Assembly (NCBI GenBank): GCA_945897825.1
Contig: CAMDGX010000035.1
Location: forward strand, 1-41,807
DNA length: 41,807 nucleotides
Direction: 5' to 3'
DNA from: Asaia bogorensis
GTDB taxonomy: Bacteria; Pseudomonadota; Alphaproteobacteria; Acetobacterales; Acetobacteraceae
The translations under genes and the position numbers were made by a program. The notes under the pieces were generated by a model. That model was given only the letters and a program-made list of their open reading frames with translations, had not been told where the DNA came from and searched no databases. Positions 15,490-23,804 of the stretch are shown one piece after another (the stretch's first letter is position 1; each line of letters begins with the position of its first letter).

Positions 15490-18150
15490 ATGAGCCAGAC
15501 CCCGCCGCCGCAGGACAGCCTCGACACCCTGCTGCGCGGGGTCAAACGGCGGCGGCGGCTGGCGGTGCTGGCGCTGTGGTTCGAGCGCGCGTGGCCGGCG
15601 GTGATGCCGGTGCTCGGGGTGGTGGGCGTGTGGGCCTGCATCGCGTTGCTCGACCTGCCGCGCAGCCTGCCGGGCTGGGCGCATGCGGTGTTGTTGGCGG
15701 GTTTCGCCGTCGCGCTTGTGGCTGCTCTTGTTCATGCCGCGCGACGCATGGCGGTGCCGGATGAAGCGGCGGCGGACCGGCGGCTGGAGCGGGCCTCGGG
15801 CCTGTCGCACCGGCCGCTCGCGGTGCTGACCGACCGGCCGGCGCAACCGGGCAGCGAGGCGCTGTGGATGGCGCATGTGCGGCGCGCCATGGCGCAGGTC
15901 GGGCGGCTGCGCGTCGGGCCGCCGCGGCCGGGCATGGCGGGGCACGACCCGCGCGCCCTGCGCCTCGGCCTGCTGGTCGGGCTGGTCGCCTGCCTCGGCA
16001 TTGCCGGCGAGCATGCGCCCGGGCGCATCCTGCGCGGCTTCGTGCCGGTGTTCACCGCCCAGGCAATGCCGCCCGCCACCCAGATCCAGGCCTGGATCAC
16101 GCCGCCGGCCTATACCGGCATGGCGCCGGTGTTCCTCAAGCCCGAGGGCGGGGCCGTGACCGTGCCGCAGGAATCGCGCCTGGTGGTCAACGTCACCGGC
16201 GGGACAGGGGAGCCTGCGCTCGTCCTGGCTGAACGCGCCCTGTCCTTCGGCCGGCTTGATGCCGCGAGTTTCCAGGCGGAGGAGGCATTGTCCGGCGGCG
16301 GGCGGCTGGCGGTCAGCCGCGAGGGGCGGGAACTGGCCGCCTGGGACCTGACCGTGGTCGCCAACCGGGCCCCCGAGGTGCGTTTCCCCGAGCCCCCCGC
16401 CACGGTGCGCGGCCGCATCCCGCAGACGCGGCTGCCCTGGCAGGTGTCGCACGCCTACGGGGTGGTCGGGTTGCAGGCGGAGATGACGCTGCGCGAGCGG
16501 CCCGAGGCGCCGAAGCTGGTGGTGCCGATCCAGCTTCCCGGCGGCAGCACCAAGGACGCCAAGGGCGCGCGGCTGCACGACCTCACCGCCCATCCCTGGG
16601 CCGGCACCACCGTGCTGGCGACGCTGGTCGGGCGCGACGCCACCGGCCTGACCGGCACGAGCGAGACCGTCGCCTTCGAACTGCCGGAACGCCGCTTCCA
16701 GCACCCCGTCGCCCGCGCGCTGCTGGAGGTGCGCAAGCGCCTGACCCTCCAGCCCGAGGAACGCGGCGCGGCGGCGGTGGAGATGGAGCGGCTCGGCCGG
16801 ATGGAGGAGGTGTGGAAGGACGACCCCGGCGGCTTCCTCAATCTCGGCGGCATCATCACCCAGCTGCGGCGCGACCGGGCCGAGGGTTCGGTGGAGGAAG
16901 CGCAGCAGCGCATGTGGCAGCTTGCGCTCCATCTGGAGGAGGGCGCCCCCGAGCGCACCGCGCGCACCCTCGAGCAGGCGCGCCAGGCGGTGCAGCAGAT
17001 GCTGGAGGCCGAGCGCCGCGGCGAGGAGATCGACCGCGCCGAGCTGGACCGGCGCATGCGCGAGATGCAGGAGGCGCTGCAGAAGCACCTCGAGGCCCTG
17101 GCCGAGCAGGCCCGCCGCGATCCCGCCAACCAGGCCTTCGACCCCGAGCGCGAGAACCGCCTCGACGCGCAGGACATGCAGCGCCTCGCCGAGCAGATGC
17201 GCGACGCCGCGCGCGAGGACAAGATGGATGAGGCGCGCGACCGCATGGCCGAGCTGGAGCGCATGCTGGAGGAAATGCGCAGCGCCCGGCAGGAGCGCGG
17301 CAAGCCCACCGAGCGCCAGAAGGCCCGCGCCGAGAAGCGCCAGCGCGGCGAGCGCCAGATGAACGCCGTGCAGGACATGGTGAAGCGCGAAGGCACGGTG
17401 CTGGACCAGGCGCAGCAGCGCGCCGGCCAGCAGCCGGAGCAGCCGCGCGGCTTCATGGCTCCGCGCGCCCCGCAGCGCGCCCAGAGCCCGCAGGACCAGC
17501 AGCGGTCCGAGGAACAGCGCGCCCAGGACCAGCGCGTGCAGCAGGCGCTGCGCCGCGCGCTCGGCGAGCTGATGCAGCAGCAGGGCGACCTGACCGGCAA
17601 GATCCCGCAGCCGCTCGCCGAAGCCGACGCGGCGATGCGCGACGCCACCCAGGCGCTGCGCGAGGGCCGCGATCCCGCCGCCGCCGACGCCGCCCGCCGC
17701 GCCATCGAGGCGCTGCAGAAGGGCGGGCGGGAGATGAGCCAGGAGATGGCCGCCCAATTCGGCCGCGGCGGCGAGGAGGATGGCGAGGAGGAGGGCGACG
17801 AGTCCGGCGAAGGCAGCATGATGTCCGACGCCGAGCGGGACGGGCAGGGCAATGGCCCCGGCAGCCAGCAGATGGGCCCCGGCGACCAGCGCGCCGACCG
17901 CCGCGGCGAGCGCGGCTACGGCCGTGGCCGCGAGGTCAACCGCCGCGCCGACGAACGCCGGGACCCGCTCGGCCGCCAGCTGCGCGAAGGCACCTCGGGG
18001 GCCGACGAAAGCGGCGACGTCGAAGTGCCGGACCAGATGGAGGAGGCGCGCACCCGCGCCATCCAGGAGGAGCTGCGCCGCCGCGGCGCGGATCGCGGCC
18101 GGCCGCAGCCGGAGCTCGACTACATCGACCGGCTGCTGCGGCAATTCTGA
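15490..18150 (+). CDS. TIGR02302 (DUF4175) family membrane protein
   Basis: An 886-residue protein with N-terminal membrane helices (about 30-50, 62-82 and 160-178), a folded periplasmic-like region (about 195-400) and a long helical C-terminal half extremely rich in Gln, Arg, Glu and Met (about 430-800), consistent with extended coiled coil. It ends in a low-complexity Glu/Gly/Arg tail before PELDYIDRLLRQF, the typical family ending. These features and its position after lysA identify the alphaproteobacterial TIGR02302 family. Its function is unknown; envelope or cell-wall roles have been guessed from the gene context. A strong hairpin follows at 18171. Confidence 0.88.
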   Translation: MSQTPPPQDSLDTLLRGVKRRRRLAVLALWFERAWPAVMPVLGVVGVWACIALLDLPRSLPGWAHAVLLAGFAVALVAALVHAARRMAVPDEAAADRRLERASGLSHRPLAVLTDRPAQPGSEALWMAHVRRAMAQVGRLRVGPPRPGMAGHDPRALRLGLLVGLVACLGIAGEHAPGRILRGFVPVFTAQAMPPATQIQAWITPPAYTGMAPVFLKPEGGAVTVPQESRLVVNVTGGTGEPALVLAERALSFGRLDAASFQAEEALSGGGRLAVSREGRELAAWDLTVVANRAPEVRFPEPPATVRGRIPQTRLPWQVSHAYGVVGLQAEMTLRERPEAPKLVVPIQLPGGSTKDAKGARLHDLTAHPWAGTTVLATLVGRDATGLTGTSETVAFELPERRFQHPVARALLEVRKRLTLQPEERGAAAVEMERLGRMEEVWKDDPGGFLNLGGIITQLRRDRAEGSVEEAQQRMWQLALHLEEGAPERTARTLEQARQAVQQMLEAERRGEEIDRAELDRRMREMQEALQKHLEALAEQARRDPANQAFDPERENRLDAQDMQRLAEQMRDAAREDKMDEARDRMAELERMLEEMRSARQERGKPTERQKARAEKRQRGERQMNAVQDMVKREGTVLDQAQQRAGQQPEQPRGFMAPRAPQRAQSPQDQQRSEEQRAQDQRVQQALRRALGELMQQQGDLTGKIPQPLAEADAAMRDATQALREGRDPAAADAARRAIEALQKGGREMSQEMAAQFGRGGEEDGEEEGDESGEGSMMSDAERDGQGNGPGSQQMGPGDQRADRRGERGYGRGREVNRRADERRDPLGRQLREGTSGADESGDVEVPDQMEEARTRAIQEELRRRGADRGRPQPELDYIDRLLRQF

Positions 18151-18170
18151 GCCGCAGCGGCCGCGTCGCC

Positions 18171-18198
18171 GCGCGCCAGGGGCGAACGCCCGGCGCGC
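18171..18198 (+). terminator. Strong GC hairpin after the TIGR02302 gene
   Basis: GCGCGCC (18171-18177) pairs with GGCGCGC (18192-18198), with an inner GGGCG/CGCCC stem, an AG bulge and an AA loop. It begins 21 bases after the stop. There is no T-run, so intrinsic termination is uncertain; it may protect the 3' end. Confidence 0.45.
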
Positions 18199-18570
18199 AT
18201 TGCGTTCAACCCCAACGATCGCATGCACCGCGGGGTACTTCCGCCGGGTGCTGACGCGTGCCTGCTTGCAATTCTCTTCAACTGCCCGCGAGCAGCACGG
18301 AGCGGCGAGGGGCGCCCTGGGCCGCCGCCGGTACGGGGGCGCGCATCAGTTCGGATTTTGTCGTGAATCGAGTCTGATGGTATTCAAAAATTGTGTAAAA
18401 TAAACCGACAGCACATACACACATATGATATCGTATCAAATATATCTTAAATAAACCTCTTAGTACTACAGAGAAACTCTGGAAAGGTGGTGCTATTTCA
18501 TCTTCGTCAACGGCAACTTCGTCATGCTATCAACATTGGCGTTGGGGGTTGGCCCAGGGAGATTGCACAT
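18199..18570. other. AT-rich spacer before the PEP-CTERM gene
   Basis: About 370 bases without a supported gene. From about 18356 to 18500 the composition falls far below the window average. It contains TGATATCGTATCA (18426-18438), a perfect inverted repeat TGATA-TCG-TATCA that looks like an operator, and CAGAGAAACTCTG (18469-18481), a 5-bp stem with AAA loop. The AGGGAG at 18556-18561 is a likely ribosome binding site for the ATG at 18571. No confident -35/-10 pair could be chosen. Confidence 0.5.
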
Positions 18571-19374
18571 ATGATCGGATCCACTTTGAACTTTACCAGG
18601 AATGTCGCGGGAGCCGTGCTTCTGTCGGCGACCATGGCGGCCAGCGCCCAGGCGCTGCCGCAATTCACCTTCGACCCGAGCGCCGTCGGGCTGAACGGCA
18701 CGGCGTTCACCGCCGACAACATCATCGTTTCCGACTATGCCACGGCCAGCTTCACGCCGGATGGCATGGGCGGCGCGACCTTCACCGAGTCGGGCGTGCT
18801 TGCGGTCGGCGCTTTCCAGCTGGGCGGCTCGTTCGTCGTGCCGGCCGGGCTGAACTCGACCTACGGGCTCTATTTCGGCTTCGATGCCACCGGCACGATC
18901 AACACGCCCACCTGGCAGGCGTCCTCGGTCGGTGACTTCACCGCGGTGGACTTCACCCTCTGGGGCTATGACATCCTGGGCGGACCGGGCTCGATCACCT
19001 ACCAGCCGACCAACATCACGCCCGGCGGCGCCAGCAACCTGATCGCCTTGGCGACCGGCACGCTGATCGACGGCGGCGTGGCGGCCAACGAGATCGGCGG
19101 CGTGCCGGTGCCGAACGCCCAGCTCTTCGCCTCGTTCGAGACGACGGCGGCCGGCGACGCGTTCTTCGTGGATCCGAACCCGTTCTACCAGGCGGTGTTC
19201 TCGGCCTTCACCAACACGCCGACGCAGATCGAGATCACGGCCAACGGCTTCATCATCGACCAGGGCGGCGGCGCCGCCAACTTCCTGGTGTCGACCCCGG
19301 AGCCGGCCTCGATGGCGCTGCTCGGCGCCGGTCTGCTCGGGCTTGGCTTCCTGCGTCGCCGTCCCGCCGCCTGA
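18571..19374 (+). CDS. PEP-CTERM sorting domain protein, exported
   Basis: A 267-residue secreted protein. Residues 1-29 form a Sec signal peptide (LLSATMAASAQALP). The C-terminus is STPEPASMALLGAGLLGLGFLRRRPAA: a PEP motif, a transmembrane helix and an Arg-rich tail, the sorting signal cleaved by exosortase. The body is Thr/Gly/Asn-rich beta-type sequence with no recognised enzymatic domain. Such proteins are usually surface or extracellular-matrix components exported with exopolysaccharide. No exosortase gene is in the window, but an exosortase-system-type acyltransferase is encoded at 21499-22194, two genes away. A strong terminator follows at 19417. Confidence 0.9.
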   Translation: MIGSTLNFTRNVAGAVLLSATMAASAQALPQFTFDPSAVGLNGTAFTADNIIVSDYATASFTPDGMGGATFTESGVLAVGAFQLGGSFVVPAGLNSTYGLYFGFDATGTINTPTWQASSVGDFTAVDFTLWGYDILGGPGSITYQPTNITPGGASNLIALATGTLIDGGVAANEIGGVPVPNAQLFASFETTAAGDAFFVDPNPFYQAVFSAFTNTPTQIEITANGFIIDQGGGAANFLVSTPEPASMALLGAGLLGLGFLRRRPAA

Positions 19375-19387
19375 CTCCACGGCGCAC

Positions 19388-21463
19388 GTGACGACGAACA
19401 TCGACGACTCTGACGAAGGCGGCGCTCCGGCGCCGCCTTTTTCACGCATATCCAATGAGCCGTACGACTACGCGACCGCCTTCAGCCGCAACCTCGGCTG
19501 GACCACGGAGTGGGAGCAACAGGCGCTGCGGGCGCGCCGCGTCGCCATTGCCGGCCTCGGCGGCGTGGGCGGCTCCCACCTGCTGGCCCTTGCCCGCCTC
19601 GGCGTCGGCGCCTTCAACATCGCCGATCTCGACCGTTTCGGAATCGAGAATATGAACCGCCAGGCCGGCGCCTCCATGGCCAGCATCGGCCGGCCGAAGG
19701 TCGACGTGCTGGCCGAGATGGCGCTGGGCATCAACCCGACCCTGGCGATCGAGCGCTTCGACCGTGGCGTCACGCTCGAGAACATCGACCGCTTCCTGGC
19801 CGGCTGCGACCTGTTCGTGGACGGGTTCGACTTCTTCGTGCTGGACATCCGCGCCGCCGTGTTCGCGCGCTGCGCCGAGCTGGGCATTCCCGCCGTCACC
19901 GCCGCCCCGATCGGCATGGGCGTGGGCTTCCTCGCCTTCCTGCCGGGGCGCATGACCTTCGAACAGTATTTCCGCCTCGCCGGCCAGCCGCCGGAGGAGC
20001 AGTACCTTCGCTTCCTGATGGGCCTGGCGCCCGCCGGGCTGCACCGCACCTACCTGGCCGACGACACCCGCGTGGATTTCGTCCGCCAGCGCGTGCCGTC
20101 GACCGGCGCGGCCTGCGAGCTGTGCGCCGGCATGGTCGCCACCCAGGCGGTGAAGCTGCTGCTCGGGCGCGGCGATGTGCCGCACGCGCCGACCCATGTG
20201 CATTTCGACGCCTATCGCGCCAAGCTGACGCGATCCTGGCTACCCTGGGGCAATGCCGGGCCGCTGCAGCGGCTGAAGCTCGCGGTCGCGCGGCGCCTCT
20301 ATGGCGGCATGACGCGCCGCGCCGCGGCCCCGCCGCCCGCAGCCCCAGCGAACCGGCTGCTTGCCTTGCTCGACCTCGCGCGCTGGGCGCCCAGCGGCGA
20401 CAACACGCAGCCCTGGCGGTTCGAGGTGCTCGGCGAGCGCCTGCTGCGCATCCACCTGGTCGTGCCGGACCCCGCCCATCCCTACGAATTCCGCGGCGGC
20501 GCGCCCACGTTGCTCGCCGGCGGCATGCTGCTTGAAAGCCTGCGCGTGGCCGCGCGCGCCGATGGCTGGGCGATGGACTGGCGCATCGAGCCCGACGATG
20601 CGCCCTGGCGGATCCGGGTCGAGTTCCATGAAGCGCCCGCCGGCGCGCCCTCCGTGGGCGGCGAGGCGTCAGCGGCCACGGAGCCCGGCGTCGCCGCCCT
20701 GCTGCTGCGCTCCGTCGTGCGCGGGCCGCTCGGCGCCCGCCCGCTGACGGCCGCGCAGAAGACACGGCTCGCCGCCGCGTTGGGCCCGGAGCTGGACATC
20801 ACCTGGCACGAAACGGCCGGCGAGCGACTGCGCATGGGCCGGCTGGGTGCCATCGCCACCGATATCCGGCTGCGCGCGCCGGAAACCTTCCCCGTCCATC
20901 GCCGGATGGTCGATTGGCACCGCACGCGCAGCCCCGACGGGCTACCCGCCGGCGCCATCGGCCTCGACCGGCCGACGCTGGCGATTATGCGCTGGGCGAT
21001 GCGCGACTGGGGCCGCATGCGGCGCCTGAACACGGTGCTGGGCACCTGGACCGCCCAGCTCCAGCTCGACCTGCGCCCGGCCATCGCCAGCGCCGCGTTC
21101 TTCGTGGTGCGCGCGCGCGAAACCGATGCTGCGCCCGTTGCCGGCGGGGAGGCGACGCTGCGCCACGGCATGGCGCTCCAGCGCTTCTGGTTGGTGGCCG
21201 AGGCCCTGGGGCTGGCCATGCAGCCGGCGCTGGCGACGCTGGCCTTCGCCCATTACGGCCGCCATGGCACCGAATTCACCGCCGACGCCAGGCTGCGCGA
21301 GCGGGCGGCAGTGCTGGCGGCACGGCTGGAGACGGTGGCGGGCGATCCCGATGCGCTGGTGTTCATGGGCCGCATCGGCCAGCGCCGGCCGGGATTGCCC
21401 GGCCCGCGCTCGGTGCGGCGGCCCCTGGAGGAGCTTTTGCTCCCGGCCGCCGCGGCGGGCTGA
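19388..21463 (+). CDS. ThiF/E1-like adenylating domain fused to a nitroreductase domain
   Basis: A protein of about 691 residues from the GTG at 19388. Residues about 25-300 are an E1/ThiF/MoeB-type Rossmann domain: GLGGVGGSHL is the ATP loop and NIADLDRFGIENMNRQ the conserved Asp/Arg/Asn segment. Only one CxxC zinc pair is visible (CELC, 243-246), where MoeB/ThiF have two. After a Pro/Ala linker, a nitroreductase-fold FMN domain runs from about 320 with the signature ARWAPSGDNTQPWRFEV and ends near 650. The architecture recalls the Rv1355c (MoeY) family of mycobacteria, which has no settled function. No in-frame ATG exists near the start: GTG 19388 or TTG 19343 are the only usual choices, and both place the terminator-like hairpin (19417-19442) inside the reading frame. 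Confidence 0.82.
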   Translation: MTTNIDDSDEGGAPAPPFSRISNEPYDYATAFSRNLGWTTEWEQQALRARRVAIAGLGGVGGSHLLALARLGVGAFNIADLDRFGIENMNRQAGASMASIGRPKVDVLAEMALGINPTLAIERFDRGVTLENIDRFLAGCDLFVDGFDFFVLDIRAAVFARCAELGIPAVTAAPIGMGVGFLAFLPGRMTFEQYFRLAGQPPEEQYLRFLMGLAPAGLHRTYLADDTRVDFVRQRVPSTGAACELCAGMVATQAVKLLLGRGDVPHAPTHVHFDAYRAKLTRSWLPWGNAGPLQRLKLAVARRLYGGMTRRAAAPPPAAPANRLLALLDLARWAPSGDNTQPWRFEVLGERLLRIHLVVPDPAHPYEFRGGAPTLLAGGMLLESLRVAARADGWAMDWRIEPDDAPWRIRVEFHEAPAGAPSVGGEASAATEPGVAALLLRSVVRGPLGARPLTAAQKTRLAAALGPELDITWHETAGERLRMGRLGAIATDIRLRAPETFPVHRRMVDWHRTRSPDGLPAGAIGLDRPTLAIMRWAMRDWGRMRRLNTVLGTWTAQLQLDLRPAIASAAFFVVRARETDAAPVAGGEATLRHGMALQRFWLVAEALGLAMQPALATLAFAHYGRHGTEFTADARLRERAAVLAARLETVAGDPDALVFMGRIGQRRPGLPGPRSVRRPLEELLLPAAAAG
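19417..19442 (+). terminator. Intrinsic terminator after the PEP-CTERM gene
   Basis: GGCGGCGC (19418-19425), loop TCCG, GCGCCGCC (19430-19437), followed by TTTTT. This is a textbook rho-independent terminator 43 bases after the PEP-CTERM stop. It also lies inside the only available reading frame for the 5' end of the ThiF-nitroreductase gene, so it may act as an attenuator. Confidence 0.75.
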
Positions 21464-21470
21464 ACACCGC

Positions 21471-21520
21471 GCCTCAGCCGAAGCGTCGCATCTGCGCCTT
21501 AGCCGAAGCGTCGCATCTGC
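21471..21520. repeat. 25-bp tandem duplication over the acyltransferase stop
   Basis: Two adjacent 25-bp units (21471-21495 and 21496-21520) differ at one base. Each encodes, on the minus strand, the C-terminal QMRRFG plus a stop, TAA in the unit used by the gene and TGA in the downstream unit. If the first stop were lost, the second would end the protein a few residues later. Confidence 0.85.
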
Positions 21521-22194
21521 TCCGGCTGCGCCTGGCTGTCGGTCCAAAGCGTTCCGTTGCCGGTGATGAAAGCCCAGACCTCGGGCTTTTCGTTGCGCAT
21601 ACGCCCGAGGACGGTGGCGATCGCGCCCACCGCGGGCTGGCGCTTTCCGTGGTATTCGACCGCGGGGCCGACATGCTGGAAGTGGATCGCCGTGGCACGC
21701 AGCAGGCGCAGCAAGCTGCTCTCCATGATGGCGCACCAATGGGTCAGCTCATGCATCCCGCTGACCATCACCAGGCCGCGCATCAGCAGGATCCGCATCA
21801 GCGCCCCGGCCTGCGCGCTGACGCCGGGGCGGTCGCGCGTGAGGGCGAAGCGGGAGATCTCGCCGGTTGCAATGGCAGGCAGGGGCGCCAGAACGTACTG
21901 TTCGCATACCTTGCTCATCGGAAAACTGGCTTGGCCGATCTCGGCCTTGCCAAGAACGACACGCACCGTGCCGACCACCTCGCCCGTCGAACGCGCGCGA
22001 ACCAGGACGTGGCGGGACATGGGATCGAAGGAATCCTGCTCCAGCTTGTTCTCGCCAACCAGGAAGTCCCGTTCCTCGCAGTAGACCTTGTACCGGAGCC
22101 GTTGCGCTTCCCGGATTTGTGCGGCGCTCGTGGCCACCTCGATTTCCATCTCTTCCCGTGCTGCTTCGAGTGCGGCTCCGATCGAATAGTCCAT
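21499..22194 (-). CDS. PEP-CTERM/exosortase-associated acyltransferase (FeeM-like N-acyl amino acid synthase)
   Basis: A 231-residue GNAT-fold protein related to FeeM and autoinducer synthases, which transfer a fatty acyl chain from acyl-ACP to an amine. The signs are IREAQRLRYKVYCEERDFL near the N-terminus (the family's R-x-R-Y-x-V-x-x-x-E), then DSFDPMSRHVLVRARSTGEVVGTVRVVL and GEISRFALTR. A GGAGG lies 9 bases before the ATG. It converges on the ThiF-nitroreductase gene with only 35 bases between stops. The PEP-CTERM gene two genes away supports an exosortase link, but the acyl acceptor is unknown. N-acyl-tyrosine-like products are known for FeeM itself. Confidence 0.83.
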   Translation of the reverse strand: MDYSIGAALEAAREEMEIEVATSAAQIREAQRLRYKVYCEERDFLVGENKLEQDSFDPMSRHVLVRARSTGEVVGTVRVVLGKAEIGQASFPMSKVCEQYVLAPLPAIATGEISRFALTRDRPGVSAQAGALMRILLMRGLVMVSGMHELTHWCAIMESSLLRLLRATAIHFQHVGPAVEYHGKRQPAVGAIATVLGRMRNEKPEVWAFITGNGTLWTDSQAQPEQMRRFG

Positions 22195-22757
22195 GGACGT
22201 TGTCCTCCAGGGGGGGTCTGTGGTCTCCGGCCACCCCCGGCCATCGATCGGCGCCGGGCGAGTGAAGGCTTAGTAACCTGCACTTGATCGCCCGGTCATC
22301 AAAATCTTTCTCTATAATAATGCCTCAGAAAGTGGATTGTATCGCAGAGAAGGTGCCGAATCTTCAGAATTGCTATACAAAAATAGGTCGCCAGTCGCAG
22401 ATATGAGCCAATCGACGCCATCGGGATGGGAAAATCCGCCGATGGCAACAAAGGGAACTGCCAGCGGGCGATTTGTCGGTGTAAAATAAATCAGGTGAAT
22501 TCGCTGATTCGGAAACGCGTTCGTAACTGCCGGGACCGGTGGTGCCCGACCGGCCCGCCTGCAGTTTCGTCGCAGGCATGACAAAATGGCGAGTCGGGAC
22601 CGTCCCGCAGGGACAAAGGATGCCTGAACCAGCGACGCGCAGGCTGCGCAGCAGCGCCGCGGCAGCCGACCACGGCGGACTCAGCCGGCCGGAAAATATA
22701 CGCGCTGATTCAACAGTTTAGTCCGGATGCAGCGGGTCCGCCAGTGCGGTTCGCGCC
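22195..22757. other. AT-rich spacer upstream of the acyltransferase
   Basis: About 560 bases with no confidently coding sequence. The stretch 22280-22500 is much richer in A and T than its neighbours. A 90-codon minus-strand reading frame (22312-22584) ends ...IGGFSHPDGVDWLISATGD... and could be a small gene or a gene remnant; I recognise no family. A possible minus-strand -10 (TATTAT, about 22314-22319) would serve the acyltransferase. CGCTGATTC occurs twice (22502 and 22702). Confidence 0.4.
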
Positions 22758-23714
22758 TCAGCGCCGCCGGAACAGCCGCATCGCGGGCCTGACGACGATG
22801 GCACTCCCCAGCACCATGGCCAGCCCCACCGCCATCCCCAGCAGCCCCGCCAGCGTCGAGGCGGCCACCCACGCCACCGCCCCCGCGGCTGCCGGTACCG
22901 CGGCCCCGGCCATCGCACCCAACGCCTCCACCACATGGGCCGGCCGCGCCTCGCCCAGCAGTTCCAGGCCATGCAGCAGGATGCCGCCTCCCACCCAAAG
23001 CATCGCCGCCGTGCCCACCACGCTGAGCCCGACCAGCAGCGGCGCCATGCCGCGCACCATCAGCGTCCCCAGCCGCCGCGGCAGCGGGTGCGCCCGGCCG
23101 GCGAGCACCAGCCCGGCATCGTCCAGCTTCACGATCAGCGCCACCACGCCATAGACGCCAAGCGTGATGGCGACCCCGACAACGCCCAGCACGATCGCCT
23201 GGCGCACGAACCCCACCTCCGGCACCGTGGCCAGCGTCAGCGCCATGATCTCGGCCGACAGGATGAAATCGGTGCGGATGGCGCCCGCGACCTTCGTCTC
23301 CTCGAGCTCCACCGGATTCAAATCGACCGCCGCCGCCACCGCCTCGACGGGGCCATGCGGCCAGATCGCCTCCAGCACCTTCTCCGTGCCCTCGAAACAC
23401 AGATAGGCCCCGCCCAGCATCAGCAGCGGCGTGATCGCCCAGGGTGCCCACAACCCCAGCGCCAGCGCCGCCGGCAGCAGGAACACCAGCTTGTTGCGCA
23501 GCGACCCCATCGCGATCCGCGCCACGATCGGCAGTTCCCGGCTCGGCGCCAGCCCCGCGACATAGCGCGGCGTGACCGCGGCATCGTCGATCACCACGCC
23601 GGCCGCCTTCATCCCCGCCTTGCCCGCCTGGGCGGCGATGTCGTCGATGCTCGCCGCCGCCGCCTTGGCCAATGCGGCCACGTCGTCCAGCAAGGCAATC
23701 AGGCCACTGCTCAT
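22758..23714 (-). CDS. DUF808 family inner-membrane protein (YedI-like)
   Basis: A 318-residue membrane protein starting MSSGLIALLDDVAALAKAAAASIDDIA, the well-conserved opening of the DUF808/YedI family, followed by KAAGVVIDDAAVTPRYVAGL and SLRNKLVFLLPAALAL. Several hydrophobic helices lie between 85 and 310, with the conserved GGAYLCFEGTEKV block around 115. It is probably an inner-membrane protein of unknown function. The usual length is about 300 residues. It stands alone, same strand as the glycosyltransferase gene upstream with a 90-base gap. Confidence 0.88.
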   Translation of the reverse strand: MSSGLIALLDDVAALAKAAAASIDDIAAQAGKAGMKAAGVVIDDAAVTPRYVAGLAPSRELPIVARIAMGSLRNKLVFLLPAALALGLWAPWAITPLLMLGGAYLCFEGTEKVLEAIWPHGPVEAVAAAVDLNPVELEETKVAGAIRTDFILSAEIMALTLATVPEVGFVRQAIVLGVVGVAITLGVYGVVALIVKLDDAGLVLAGRAHPLPRRLGTLMVRGMAPLLVGLSVVGTAAMLWVGGGILLHGLELLGEARPAHVVEALGAMAGAAVPAAAGAVAWVAASTLAGLLGMAVGLAMVLGSAIVVRPAMRLFRRR

Positions 23715-23804
23715 CCCATGTCGCTCCTGCGCCGCATCCGGCCAGAAGCACGCTGCACGGCCGGGCCGCAAGCCCCGGCACCAGACCGTGACGTCATCGC
23801 ATCG

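Noticed and set aside
12909-15641. A 910-codon minus-strand frame covering the glycosylase and lysA
   Set aside because: It is antisense to two well-supported enzymes and has repetitive His/Ala/Gly composition with no domain.
18199-18570. Small RNA or riboswitch in the spacer before the PEP-CTERM gene
   Set aside because: Only short inverted repeats are visible, with no conserved aptamer pattern I can recognise and no clear promoter.
19455-19655. Plus-strand frame beginning at ATG 19455
   Set aside because: It is out of frame with the ThiF domain and gives a Ser/Pro/Ala-rich shadow protein; kept only as evidence for a possible frameshift.
22312-22584. Minus-strand 90-codon frame in the AT-rich spacer as a confident gene
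   Set aside because: No recognisable family, no ribosome binding site and uncertain start; kept only as a possibility in the spacer note.
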